DNA of 64,000 bases from Zygnema cylindricum (Eukaryota; Streptophyta; Zygnematophyceae; Zygnematales; Zygnemataceae): positions 1 to 64,000 of the forward strand of contig JBBHKE010003452.1 in NCBI GenBank assembly GCA_037447655.1. The letters are read 5' to 3'. A program made the position numbers and the translations under genes. Numbering within the stretch: position 1 is the stretch's first letter; every line of letters begins with the position of its first letter. Positions 1-11,462 of the stretch are shown piece by piece. The notes beneath the pieces were generated by a model, which saw nothing but the letters and a program-made list of their open reading frames with translations, was not told the origin of the DNA and searched no databases.

Positions 1-80
1 GGAGGGGAAGGGGGAGGGGGAGGGGGAGGGAGAGAGGGGGGGAAAGGGAGAGGGAGGGGGAGGGTGAGGGGGAGGGGGAG
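1..80. repeat. Purine-rich simple repeat (GGGGGA-like)
   Basis: An almost pure G/A tract with GGGGAG-type units runs from the window edge to about position 80. Similar tracts occur in the introns of the deacetylase gene at the other end of the window. It may continue beyond the left edge. Confidence 0.9.
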
Positions 81-992
81 CTATGGACAAAACCTATGTG
101 GAATGTAAAATTAAGTCGGTTCTTACATAACGTTGATCAACATGGCTAAAATTACTCTACCTTTCATTTTTAGAGTTGATAACACTCTAATTCGTTCACT
201 AGTTTTTTAGCCTAAAATCAAGCGTTGGCAATACTATTTGAAGGGTTAGAATACAAATCTGCCCTGTTCTCAATCCTATGTATTATAATTTCACGCTAAC
301 ACTAATTAAGACTTACAGCTAACAATGATGGGCAGTGTACCCTCGAAGCAGAAGCGTGATTTGTAAGTAGTGTGGCTAAGGAGAATATAAATATCCACAT
401 TTTTTGCAAATACACTTAACTTTACGGATTTCATGAAGTTTAGAGTGATTAAAACAGAGAAAAGGTAATTTTTATTTCAAAAAGTGTGATTGAAAAAACC
501 ATCAAAGTACAAAGGGTTTCAAAAAAGTGAAAAAAACGTTTAATGCTAAAAAATAGCCAAAGTAAACTAAGGGAAAGAAAACATGTGAAGACACCAAATC
601 TAGCTAGACAAATAGCCAAAACCAAGGAAATTTACTAAAGATTACACTATACAAATTGACTACACAACCCTAACAAACTAAACTCCACACCTGCGAAGGT
701 CGTGGATGTGGATTGGATCCCTTGGCGGATGATCCCGCGAAGATCGTGGATGTGGATTGGATCCCTTGGCGGAAGATCTGGGAGGCCACGCCTGGCATCG
801 GCCACCGTGCTCCGCCGTATAAGGGTTGTGGCTTGCGCTCGGGCTGCAGCTGCAACAGAGTATTATAAACTGTGAGGACTGAGTCGTCGTTTGTTATTAT
901 GAGCACTTCAATACCCGTACAGGTGTTCCAGTTGTAGTTTCCAGACGTGTGACGTCTTTACCGTACCATGAATTGAACTTTGAAATATACAA
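81..992. other. Intergenic, no gene seen
   Basis: AT-rich sequence without a supportable coding region. The one visible structure is a direct tandem duplication of a 43-bp unit (about 693-735 and 736-778) containing GTGGATGTGGATTGGATCCC in both copies. The short open frame across it has no protein-like composition. Confidence 0.6.
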
Positions 993-1195
993 CTAATCGT
1001 TATTAGTGTTAAAGTTATTCTTGCCACTTAAAACATATTTACTTCATGCACACTTGTCGGCTTGCTAAACAGAGACAGCCAATCGTAAGGTGAGAATCTT
1101 ACCTTCCAATAGCAACCATCGGATTGACAATCCGACAGGTGTGCACGAAGAAGTGATGATTTAAGCGGCAAAAAAAAAATGTTATTAACGACTAC
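993..1195. mobile_element. Family A MITE, copy 1 (TA-type TIR element)
   Basis: About 200 bp with long imperfect terminal inverted repeats. The left arm holds ATCGTTATTAGTGTTAA and then GCCACTTAAAACAT. The right arm holds the reverse form, TTTAAGCGGCAAAA followed by TTATTAACG. The centre carries CACACTTGTCGG and CCGACAGGTGTGCA as facing arms. Four other copies are at 1445-3193 (interrupted), 36631-36846, 37550-37772 and 49971-50198. No coding capacity. The outer ends of this copy are decayed. Confidence 0.8.
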
Positions 1196-1444
1196 AATAT
1201 AGTATGGGATTTGAACAAGCCCCCATACAAGTGTGGGACCTTCGGCACCTCTTCTGATCAGGTATGATAAATATAAATTTGTGTTTAGGGTTGTTTTTTT
1301 AATTAAAATAAAAAACAAAAACAGATAAAATAAACCCTAAACGTACGGTCACGCGCAGATTACGGGCGACGTAGACGCCTTTAGCACCCCTGCGGGGCCA
1401 AAAAGTTGGAAGATTCAGTACACAACTGTAGCGGTGTGGGGTTA

Positions 1445-3193
1445 TGCAATGTGAATCGCTTTTAGTGTTAGGATACGTCCCCATGTAATTGGTACTTTGA
1501 TAAAGTATTTTGGATTGTTGTGAAGATTCTCCGTACTACTTTGAAGAGCGTCCTTATGTGCGAAAATGAAATCGGAACTTTGACATGTGACGGTTGTAGA
1601 TGTAGTAACTTGTGACGATTGAAGCTTACTACGAAACTTCCGACGATTAGTGACGCCAACAAAAACAGCGACTGTGGTAGACGTCTAGATTTTTGTGAAA
1701 TTGTAGATGTTTCGGGTTTGGTGACATCTTGACGTCATACTCACTTGTGACAACGTCGACGTCATTGATTCAATAACTTTTCGCCATGGTTTCGCGATTT
1801 CGTTTTTTTCTCGATTTGCCATAAAAAAAAACCTAAAAATTGTCAAAATTAATATTTTTTAAATATCTTTCATTTTATACCAATATTGTCGTCTCTCATT
1901 CTAAAAAGTGTGAGATGAAAGTGATGGTGTGAGAGGGAGAGGGGAGAGGCGACGACGGCGCAAAATTTTGCAATCGACCCCATGAATGAAAGTGGAGGTC
2001 TGAGGACCCTGCAATTTTTTTTCGGTACATGTGTGTGACGAGCACTGAGAAAAATAACAAGGACTCTCCCTCGTCCTAAAATTTTCCCACTCTTGTGGCG
2101 CATGCGTGGGTCGTTTTTCATTCGTTGTTTGGGCGGTACTTAAACCAAAATCACCCCCTCGAGGTGATTTTGTATGAAGTTTTTTTTGGGCTGGATTCTC
2201 TTGCCCAGGGGTCGAAAAGGGGAAAACGCCAAAATGCGTTCACATTAAAAGGATCGAGTCCAATCGGAATGCGCAAAAAAATTGACAAATTACACAATGC
2301 GGAAGCAAATTTAACTTAAATCAATTATCAACCAGCTCACATACATTAAATTCTCATGAAGATAGATAGAGACATTACACAATTCAGAAGAGGAATTCAC
2401 ATTAATTCTCGTACATTAATTCTACAATAATTTCTCCTTAATTTCTCCTTAGTTGTATCTAAGTCCCTCACTGGCAAACATTTTAACTTAGTCGCCAAAT
2501 TACATCCAGAAATCTAATTCTAGAAGCGTCACATGTACTTGGACGCAAAATAGAGTACGACGAAAAAATGAAACTACGCGAAACGAAACATCTAGAAGTA
2601 CAGTATTCAAAGTAGGACGTAATCTACACGAAACGAAATTGTTATACGTACTACGCACGAACCGAAATTATTAGAAGTCCTGTACTCAAACGAAATAGAC
2701 CAAAGCGTTCACACTTGATCAAACGAAACCAAAAGTACAAAACAAAATACACGACGTGACGCGCGACAAAACTGACCCATACTAAAAAACAAACCAAAAT
2801 CCCACATTGCAATCCTTACACACATGACGACAAACACGCAGTACATCCAAAGTATGAATAAACGTTCACTCTACTTTGGTAAAAATGATTTTCTAGTCCG
2901 TCTAAAGTGTTTGTCAAAGCTCCCTGAATTTTAGGGCAAAAAGACTGAGAAAAGTAGATACTTCAATACATGGGGACGTACCCTTAATGTTTTTTTAGCC
3001 GCTTAAAACACATTTTTTTATTTCTCCATACAGACTTGTCCGATTTACGGTTGGAGACGACCAATCGAAGGGTGAGAACCTGGTCTTTCAATCGAAACCG
3101 CTGGATTTTCAATCCGACAAATCTGCACACAGAAAGGAAATGTTTTGAGTGGCCAAATAGGCAATAAGGTTAAAAGCGATTCACGGTGTACTG
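1445..3193. mobile_element. Family A MITE, copy 2, split by a family C element
   Basis: The left end (GTGAATCGCTTTTAGTGTTA, ending at 1470) and the rest (TTAATG then AGCCGCTTAAAAC from 2984, ending GCGATTCACGGTGTAC near 3193) together make one family A element. They are separated by the family C element at 1471-2983. Removing that insert and one TTA gives a contiguous family A sequence that matches the uninterrupted copies at 36631 and 37550. Confidence 0.85.
1471..2983. mobile_element. Family C TIR element, copy 1 (PIF/Harbinger-like)
   Basis: About 1.5 kb, starting GGATACGTCCCCATGTA and ending TACATGGGGACGTACCC. It is flanked by a 3-bp TTA duplication (1468-1470 and 2984-2986). The duplication is demonstrated because the element interrupts a family A MITE whose sequence is known from other copies. 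A TWA-type 3-bp target duplication is characteristic of PIF/Harbinger elements, so that class is inferred. No transposase is visible. Homologous copies are at 35263 (inverted) and 44565. Confidence 0.85.
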
Positions 3194-3213
3194 TGTCTCG
3201 CATTGGTTCCCCC

Positions 3214-3275
3214 TTCACATCGTCTTAGGTCGTACCGTATCATTTTGTACCATGTCGTACCATACCCTACCGTAT
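3214..3275. repeat. Degenerate pentamer array (CGTAC/CATAC)
   Basis: Irregular repeats of TACCG/TACCA-like pentamers lie directly outside a terminal inverted repeat. A second, longer array of the same kind (6889-7006) lies outside the matching right-hand terminal repeat. Confidence 0.7.
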
Positions 3276-3929
3276 TACACCGCGAATCGTTATTAGTGTC
3301 ATAGTTTAAATAGTGTTGAACAAAATTTACCGTAATCGATGCTAATTAATAATTTTTTTTTTTAAATAAACGTGTATTCTAATTTCAGCATTTTGCTAAT
3401 TTGGGAATAGCAAAAATGGAATATTCGCCATAATATACAATAATATATGTACTCGTACAAAATAACAGAAATTGTACGCCGTCGTGAAATTTAAACATCC
3501 GTACTTGTCACACTAGTTTACGTGTTACACTAATCCCGTTTTTATAGCGCACGTTTTTATGCGTGCGCGTCTAATTTAATTAATTTTCGGAAATTTTTCA
3601 CTTGAAAAGGTACATTTATTTACGGTTTGACATAGACCGTACGCCACACTATTTAAATATTATTATACTTTCATTCTTTACGCTATTTTGTGCGGTACCT
3701 TAACTAACATCAAGGAAAAATTAAAATCATGTATCCTATTTGAGGAAAAAAATCAAAATTTTAAGAACCCATATTAGCATTGAAGTCCCATGCGTATAAC
3801 ACGCACGGGTGTAACTAACGATTACTACGTAAAGTGCGCATCAAACGATTTCGGAATTTTTAAAATTAATACTTTATTTTGACGTTCAAATTTCAAATTT
3901 TTGAAATATTAAATACCTTAAAAAACTGA

Positions 3930-4240
3930 AAGTGCGACGAACTAGCGGCGAGGCAGGCTCGTCGCTGTACGAACGAGCATCACTGTACCAGCGACCAGAC
4001 TGCCTCGTCCTTGAACCAGTGACCAGATTGCCTGGTTTAGCAACCAGGCATAGCAATTAGGCAGTCTGACGGTTTAGCAACCAGGCATAGCAATTAGGCA
4101 GTCTGACTGCCTACAGCGCCTACCTGCACTGACTGTGGTTTAGCAACCAGGCATAGCAATTAGGCAGTCTGACTGCCTGCACCGACCAGACTATCTGGTT
4201 GCTAAACCAGGGACCAGACTGCCTCGTCGTTGGTACAACA
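3930..4240. repeat. Interspersed 40-bp repeats with inverted motifs
   Basis: The block GGTTTAGCAACCAGGCATAG plus CAATTAGGCAGTCTGAC occurs three times, beginning near 4034, 4073 and 4137. Inverted versions (CTGGTTGCTAAACCAGG; GACCAGACTGCCTCGTC) surround it. Such arrays are often subterminal transposase-binding repeats. This one lies just 3' of the hAT remnant, so that role is an inference. Confidence 0.75.
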
Positions 4241-4425
4241 TGTCCTTGTTAAATAATGTCCAGAGCAAAAAAAAACATGTCCACAATCAAAAAAGACAAA
4301 GTTCACATTGAAACAAAAAAAGAACAAACTTTGTATTAATTTGGTGGATATAGTCTAATTTTCATATTAAAAATATGTCAACTCATTGCAGGCCGTGAAT
4401 ATGTATACATCACCCCTATCCCTCT

Positions 4426-6423
4426 TTACTCCAAATCTATGTCAAACATGTCTTCATCAAACTCTTCTTCTCCTACCTCCCCTTCCTCTTCCTCCCATGC
4501 TACCATTTCCTCTTCATAACTAACATCCCTGGTGCTTTGTAATAATCTGAGATTGCTAAAGACCCAAACCAAATCATTAGCTCTTTTAGCTGTCAATTCG
4601 TTCCTTTTCTTAGAGTGAATATGGTCGTAGGTTGACCAATTCCTCTCACATGAGCTGGCAATTGTGCACTGGGCAAGGATCATAATTGCTACTTTTTTGT
4701 AAGATAGGGGTGACAGCCCCAAACTGCTGCCACCACTTCCAGCATGGCATTTGCTTAGCACACGTCTTTGTCACCTCCCTCCCAAATATGCCCTCTGAAC
4801 CTTTATACTTAGACAACTCATTGTAGGCAGCAGCCTTGTCCTCCACATTTAGTAACATCTTATCAAGCATTATTTGAAAACCTTCCATTACTTTCACATT
4901 TGAAAGTTGACCATAGTCATCACTTTGGTACTCAGGATCGAGTACAAAGTCGGCAGCATATATGGATCGGTGTGCCATCTCCCATCTTGCGATGAAAGAC
5001 ACCTTCAGCTCCTCCAAAATCTGCATGCCTTCATACTTTCGCGCTCCTCCATTGTCAGATAACTTCACCAAGAAGTCACCAATACTGTAAAAACCATGAA
5101 AAACCTTCCCCACATTTGGGCTCCCTTTGTCGCACTCCCTCATCATCCGCACCACAAGTTGTGAAACTGTCACAGCCTCAGTCACTCTCGTCCAAAACTC
5201 CGGGTACAAGATGAGGCCTTTAATCTTAGCACCCCGTGACTTGTATGTAGACTTGCTTAACCAGTGCTTGTAAGCATCATGTAACATCAAGGTCTCCAAG
5301 CTATCCTTCACCTTTAAAAACCTCGGTAGCATGATAAAATTTGTTGCAAACCTGGTCTCTCCAGGTTTCAAAAGCCTAAGTTCTGAAATTTTGTGGAACA
5401 AAGTTGTAGTAATATGATGATTCGTGATAAATTTCAACACCTATTTTGCTTCTCAGACAGGTGTTGAAATAAATGACAACTTACCCCAATCGTGTAACAT
5501 TAGGTCCAATACGTGGGCAGAACATGACGTCCACGTGATGGAAGGATACTTTCCCATGAGCAACGAGGCGGCAGCCTTGTTCACAAGAGCAGAATCTGTC
5601 ACAACTTGCACCACATCCTCCACCCCTACTGCAAGAACGCCTTTCTCTAACACTTGACAAACGTATTTGGCATCCTTGGTTTGCCCTCTAGTGTCTTCAG
5701 CCATGAGAAACATATCTCCTTTAGGGGTGACTGCGAGAATGTTCAGAAGAGGCGTGTCCTCAACGGGTTTCCAACCGTCTAATGTGATGGAGGCACCGGT
5801 AATTTTCATGGTCTCTAGGTAGCTTGCTAAATCGTCAGTGACCGTTGCTTACGTCTCAGACAGAAGTCGATTTCTCATGGTATTTCGGTGAGGTAACTTG
5901 TAAGACGACCCTATCTCCCCGATCTTCTTCACTGCTGCCTTAAAATATTGGTCTTCTAATAGTCGAAATGGCAAGCCATAGGCAAATAAAGCCTTTGCCC
6001 ATGCTGCATCCACCTCCTTCTTGTTATGCCTATTAAATATATTTGTTATTTTCAACTGAACACCTTGTGCCTTGCTATTTTGGCTTGATCTAGGACATTT
6101 AGTGAGTTCATCCAAATCGGATATGACACGTTTCTGAGAGCCATGAGAAGATTTTGTGGTTTCATATGTGTTTAACTCCGCCTTCACCTCATTGGGACAT
6201 AGAATGCAAGCTCTAATGCCGCCATTTTGAACATTTCCAAGCAGGTGGTTTCTAATTCTAGTTGCTTGACCATTGTATTCGAAATTGCAGTATAGACAGA
6301 TACATATTCTGTTATTCCCAAGCAGCTCTCCGTCTGGAGCCTTGACATGCTCCCACTCGATTCCTCGTGCCTAGGCATGGATGCTTCTGGCAAAGTTCTT
6401 GGAACCTTGAAGGGTGGCTTCAA
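4426..6423 (-). pseudogene. hAT-superfamily transposase, DUF659 type, broken
   Basis: Read on the minus strand, five open segments follow one another (6423-6184, 6187-5849, 5809-5453, 5440-4646, 4761-4426). Together they resemble a plant hAT transposase. The third segment carries the DUF659 start (ITLDGWKPVEDTPLLN) and an RNase H-like stretch ending WTSCSAHVLDLML. The fourth carries the helical middle part (GETRFATNF). The last carries the C-terminal hAT dimerisation block with SCERNWSTYDHIHSKKRNEL and an acidic tail. Stops and frame changes separate the segments; the clearest is near 4700, where WKWWQQFGA in one frame continues as LAQCTIASSCERNW in another. No BED zinc finger was seen at the N-terminus. 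Almost certainly inactive. Confidence 0.85.
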
Positions 6424-6589
6424 TGACAGACTAAATGGAGGAATTTATGGCGTCTCCAATGGCGGCTTCTTTATGAAGGAGTGGAGGAAAATTTGCGCGC
6501 GAAAATGAAGCAACGTCTCTTTTTTTTTAAATGTCCGTACAATTTTCCGTACAATTTGAGACGTACGAATTTTACGAAATTTACAAAAC
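6424..6589. other. Flank of the hAT remnant
   Basis: Sequence upstream of the transposase remnant on its own strand. No TIR of the usual hAT form (YARNG start) was found here. Confidence 0.5.
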
Positions 6590-6792
6590 TACACTGTCGA
6601 TCGTATTTAGCGTGTAGAAATTGTTAGAGTAAAGAAAAAATTAGCGTCATTAATTCTAATTCAGTGCCAGGAGACGTGGCAAATTATGGTCCACGTCCTT
6701 AAATAGCGTCATTTATTCTATTTAAGGTTCAAGGGTCAAAATTTAGGGGCCCCGAATTAGTGTTCAACACGCTAAATACGATCGACGGTGTA
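6590..6792. mobile_element. MITE with TACACYGTCGATCG termini
   Basis: About 200 bp with 25-bp terminal inverted repeats: ACACTGTCGATCGTATTTAG on the left, and CTAAATACGATCGACGGTGT on the right, with one mismatch. TA is at both ends. The interior shares the phrase GGTCAAAATTTAGGGGC with the element at 44100-44268. Non-coding. Confidence 0.75.
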
Positions 6793-6888
6793 GCGAATAC
6801 TACGTAGTTTTCGAAAAAAAATCCAAATCCGTACGAATTGGACTTCTATGCAAAATAGTGACTTTGACACTAATAACGATTCGCGGTG

Positions 6889-7006
6889 TACCGTACCATA
6901 CCATACCATACCGTAACTTACCGTACCATACCATACCGTACGGTACCATCTCGTACCATACCATACAGTACCGTACCGTACTGTTCCGTACTCATTCGTA
7001 CCGTTT
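6889..7006. repeat. Pentamer array (TACCG/TACCA)
   Basis: Roughly twenty degenerate five-base units (ACCGT, ACCAT, ACAGT) lie between a transposon terminus and the 5' region of the gene at 7093. The Tyr/His/Pro-rich translation of this tract is an artefact of the repeat. Confidence 0.85.
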
Positions 7007-7092
7007 CCTGACTTCCCTCTCTTTTGTGGCCGTTCAAGTTTTGTGGTTCCATGTCTTCTTAATTTTCTTGAACCTTTTTCAAAGCTTCCGCC

Positions 7093-9377
7093 ATGGTCAT
7101 CCGTCCAAGCTGCAAAAATAAACCAGACGTTTCAGCTGCTGACGTGGCAGCATTTCTCACAAACATTTCACAGATGTCGTCCTCTTCTTCGTTACCTCCT
7201 CCTCCCTCGCCTCGTGCCCTAACCCTAATTCCTCACAGGATCAGTCCTTCGCAAGCCCTAAGTTCTCGTCAAAAACGGACCGGAAATAGCGAAGAAGAAA
7301 CAGACCATGGTTCCGTACCTTCTATTTTGATCTGTCTCCTTTCTTTCTCCTCCCCACTTCCCTTTCTCTCCTCTTCTCCCCCCTCTCTTTTGTCCCTCTC
7401 TTCTCTCGGCACCACTCCGCTGTCATCTCTTCCTTCATTTTCTCTCTCTTGCTCTCCCTCTCTCCCCTCTCTTGCTCTCTACCTCTCTCTCCCTCCCCCT
7501 CCCCCAATTACCGTCAACACTACATTTGTATTTTAAAGCGTCTAATGCCCTTTTCTGGTATTTATTTTTGAACGTTTTTAAAATCACACCTATCAATGTA
7601 TGAAATGTGTGGTTGTCGTGCAATTTACCTTGCCTCAAGTTAGTGTGGATGGCCTTAACTATGTGGATGGGAAAATAATTCGATAAATGTCAAGTCTTGT
7701 ACAAAAATTGAAGGTATTATGTATTTGTTTGTTTTCCTCTAAAAATTGTTCGTTTTAGTTAATTTGTTTTTTAATTCCTTAACTGTTGCCACATTATTTT
7801 TAGTGTATGTTCTAAGCCGACACCTATAAATGCACCGAGGATAGCTATCAGCGTCATGGAATAAGTAATAAGACTGTTTAGTGGTAATATCTATATTTTC
7901 ATGCGAATGATGTGAACCACAGGTTAAGAAAAAAACAATCATTTTTTGTTCGAAGGACAAAAGGAACCAGGCCCAAATTAGTATTACAAAAGCTAAGCAG
8001 TTCGCAGTGTAGTTTTGTCCATAGTGTCTGTTTGTGTGAAAGTTTTGGTTTTTACATGGCCTCTTTTAGTTCTCATATTTACTTTTGTAATTACTGTGGT
8101 TTGGTCTCAATGGAAAGTTGAGAAATTTGTTTAGGCCAAACTAATGACTTTGTTTTGACGGTCTCATTCGATTCACATTTTCTCTTCTGGGGTTTTATTC
8201 TTTTTTTGGATTGATTCTGTTCCACACTATTTTAGACAATGGACAAATACTTGTTCATCTTATGCTTTTCAGCTTTATCCTATCCAATATTAGTGCTGAC
8301 TGATGTGGCAGAGATGTTGTCAATTTTGGTCAATTTGTTTTTTTTTTTTTTTCTATGTTGGTATCGCAAAATAGTTTTCGCCCTTCTTTTTCATTTTTTT
8401 TACCGTTTTTGGTATCTGCACCGAAGCTGTCCTATTTAACTCTAATGACTAACATGGCTGGTTCTTTTGGCTGTTTTTTTTATTTCTTACAGGCTGTTGA
8501 AAATGATGCACATAATATTCACTTGGACTGTTGTAGGCATCGACAAAACTATGGGAAAACAATCGATTGTATTATATCTTCTGGACGGTCCTCCTCCTCC
8601 TCCTCCTCCTCCTCCTCCTCCTCCTCCTTGGTTTCGAAAAACAAATCGACGAATTGCGACTGTTCGGAGAATAACGCAAGAAATGGAGCCGAATCAAATG
8701 CTGTTAGACAATCTTCAACTTCTTCTCCTATTTCTTCTGGTACTCCGTTTGATGAATTCATGGATTCTTGGGTTAAGCCCCTTTTCAATTCTTCAAGGAA
8801 GTTAGAACCGGGAAGACGAGATTCTGAGCTTTTAACAAAACCAAAATCTGTCCCGATTTCATCTTCTTCGTCTTCTTCCTTTTCTCCTTCGGAAGAACCA
8901 AACGATGTCTACAGTTTACCGCCAGGAATGAAAAACTCTCAAAACTCTCGGAGAGAATCGGAGGGTGTTTTGGAGATTTCTGGGTCTTTAGATCCTTCTC
9001 AAGACCGATTCGGTTCACAATTACGAGCATGTAGTCTCCGTCTTAGTCTCTTCCTCCTCATTTGTATCCCTTTAGTCTTCATTTCAATGGTTTGTGTCAC
9101 TTTCGCGTTAACTTTCGCAGTAGTCCTTGTGTTTGTACTCGGAGTTTCGGTAATATTAGCACTATCATGGGCGTTTGTTTTAGTCCTCGTTTTATTGTTT
9201 ACTTCACCGATTGTTTCACCAATTTTAGTGAGGATAAGAAGGCGGCAACCAAATCCGGAGAACGGTTTCTCTCATAGAACCGGGGAATCAGGAGAATATC
9301 ATCGTTGTCCACATGTTGGGTCCACTTTATCGACAGAAAGAAAAAGTAAAACATGTTCTCATTCTCACCCCGAGTGA
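7093..9377 (+). CDS. Unrecognised Ser-rich protein with a C-terminal membrane domain
   Basis: I do not recognise this family. Two exons are proposed: 7093-7314 (ATG in context GCCATGG, donor CC|GTACCT) and 8493-9377 (acceptor TTACAG|GCTG, stop TGA). They join in phase 0 and give about 368 residues. The N-terminal 75 residues are Ser/Pro-rich. Exon 2 begins with a polar stretch (AVENDAHNIHLDCC), then 13 consecutive serines encoded by a TCC repeat, and further Ser runs. Near residue 270-335 comes a hydrophobic region of about 65 residues (from LRLSLFLLICIPLVF to FTSPIVSPILV), long enough for two or three membrane passes or a hairpin. A basic RIRRR and a short polar tail follow. The long hydrophobic stretch recalls lipid-droplet hairpin proteins, but I see no oleosin proline knot. 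The second exon is well supported by its acceptor and length; the first exon and its junction are less certain. Confidence 0.55.
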
Positions 9378-10925
9378 GATTGAGTACAATGCTTATTCTT
9401 TGATTGTTTTTTGAAGTGGAGAAAATAAACAAAGACTCAACGAATGAGTCATTTCGTTTCATTGATATTTTTTTCCAAGAAGTGAAAATAAAAAGGAGAG
9501 AAATTAAATGGGAAATAAGCAAAACTGAAGCCTGAAGGCGTGCTTGGTGTTGAATCTAACACCTAACAAGTTGTACCGTAGCTTCAACGATATTTTTTTC
9601 CGGCTAATTTTTTTTTTTTTTTTCTTTTGTTGTACTACAGTATAGATAGTGTTGTACTATAAGTTTGGTGCAAAAGTAGATGGTTTTTGTGCAATGTTCA
9701 AATGAAAGTTAAGATACAATATCAGCCTTTGTCCATATCTGTGAGGTGACTATATATGTTTTGAACTTACTGCTTGTGATATTTTCGGTGGTGCCATTGT
9801 GATTATTGTTTTTTATGTGTATGACTATTTGGAGAAAAACATTTACTTAGACCTTTGGTTTCTGGATATTGTACTAACCTTTAATATGTGTTAAGGAGAA
9901 TTGTATGGAGAATAAATACGATGCAACAATCAAACGAATCCGATGAAAGTTGCAACTCTATATGATGTAAGTTAAAAAAATCACAAATAAAGTAATGTTT
10001 TGGAGTATCAACTGTGCTAAGCAAAAAATATACAATAATAGTTATTTACCACTTATCTTGTCTCTACACCGACAGTGAACTACCAATTGTAATTATAGGT
10101 TAATCAATGCAATTTTAATAAATGAATTTTGACCCAAAGCCATTAGTTAGTGTCAATAAGACCAATTAGTTGAGTGCCCCACATTGAGCCACGTTGTATA
10201 ACATAATTTACTGTATATAATTCTAATAATGTGCTAACGCTAATAATTCACTCTAAGAGCGACGGGAGTTGTTTTGGAAGGTCGGGCGGATACGGGCGGG
10301 TGATTCATGAAAAAAAAAAAAACGGTTACCGTCGGGTAAGCAAACAATGTCAAAATTGAAGGTTTTGTACTGTCAATACTATCCCAACATTATTGTACGC
10401 TGTTCTCTTGCTATCGTGGAAGGTATAAGGGAGATGTGCCACTAATTTTGTACTTATTCGGGTACGGGCGGGTACGGGTAGTCGCGAGAAATCGAGTTAT
10501 GGTTAGCTTTTTTTTTCGTAAACGCGTTTCGGGTGATGGTTAACAATTTAGGAGTGTGACATAACCGGGTCGGGCGTCGGGTACTCATATTTTGAAAAAA
10601 ACAAAAACGGTCGGTTTCGGTTATCTATAATTTTGACTTTTGCGACCTCTGTTGTCATGCATTTGTTAAAATAATCGTATAACAACTCCGGTGGCGATGT
10701 ATCGTGTACGAATTATCAACATCGCAAGCTATTATAATATCGTATAGTACACAACAACATCATTATTAGGATAAAATAAATGTCACGTAAGATGTTGTAG
10801 CATCGCATACGTACAGAAAAATCTCGTCTCATTTAACAATTTCGCGCGGAATATAGCAGGATACGATGTTGAAATTATATATTACCAAGTACCAACTATA
10901 CGATAAATATCTATAATTATATATT
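9378..10925. other. Intergenic, with CGGG-rich patches
   Basis: Non-coding. It includes the 3' flank of the preceding gene (AATAAA-like signal near 9426). Between about 10262 and 10620, phrases such as CGGGCGGGTACGGGTA and CGGGTCGGGCGTCGGGTA are repeated, each followed by A-runs and AACGG. This looks like a decayed transposon whose ends I cannot place. Confidence 0.55.
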
Positions 10926-11462
10926 GTACACCACGAATCGTAATTAGAGTAAATAACGCTAATTCGGTCGCTCCAAATTTCGACTCTATCACCTTTTATA
11001 GAGTAAATGATTCCAAAATTTTCATTATACTATTTAAAGCAAGGTTTAATTAGCGTGAAAAATTATAATATAGGTTTGATTTAAATAGTGTGGAGAACGG
11101 ACGACGTCCAACCGTGCATAATTGTACTTTTAGAAGTAAAAAGGTACAAACAATGATTTAATAGAATCGCGCTCGCACGTGAAATCGCACTAAACAAAAA
11201 ATAGTACTAACGTCATAATGACGTCAAAACCATACGGATTGACAGATTTTCTACGTCTACGTAATTTAGTGTTCATAATTTCAGCGCGGATAATTATTGC
11301 CGACATAACCCAATATAGAGAACTTAAATAAATTAGAGTAAACTTCCTCTATGAAAAAGTTCTATCACATAAATTAGAGTTCATTACTCTAATTGTTTTT
11401 TTTTTGTTTTTTTACTCTAATTTTTTTATTACTCTAATTAGTAATTACGATTCGCGGTGTAC
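10926..11462. mobile_element. Family B TIR element (about 540 bp)
   Basis: Begins GTACACCACGAATCGTAATT and ends TTACGATTCGCGGTGTAC as an inverted copy. The inner arms are rich in AATTAGAGTAA / TTACTCTAATT. The terminus is nearly the same as that of family A and of the large element at 3276, although the interior differs. Flanking TA is present on both sides. Non-coding. Confidence 0.75.

Larger units (their letters stand above)
3276..6890. mobile_element. Possible 3.6-kb TIR element enclosing a hAT transposase remnant
   Basis: The left boundary TACACCGCGAATCGTTATTA (3276 on) and the right boundary around 6866-6890 are exact inverted repeats for about 25 bp, continuing through AGTGTCA. The same terminus is used by the small family A and B elements. 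Pentamer arrays abut both ends. Inside lie an array of 40-bp repeats, a broken hAT transposase and a further MITE. The terminal dinucleotide is always TA, which does not fit the 8-bp duplications of hAT elements. The transposase may therefore have inserted secondarily, or the two ends may belong to different elements. Confidence 0.45.

Noticed and set aside
1870-2319. Coding frames inside family C element copy 1
   Set aside because: The matching copies at 35263 and 44565 do not keep these frames open, and the residue composition is not protein-like.
6858-7121. Tyr/His/Thr/Ile-rich 87-residue frame
   Set aside because: Translation of the TACCR pentamer array, not a protein.
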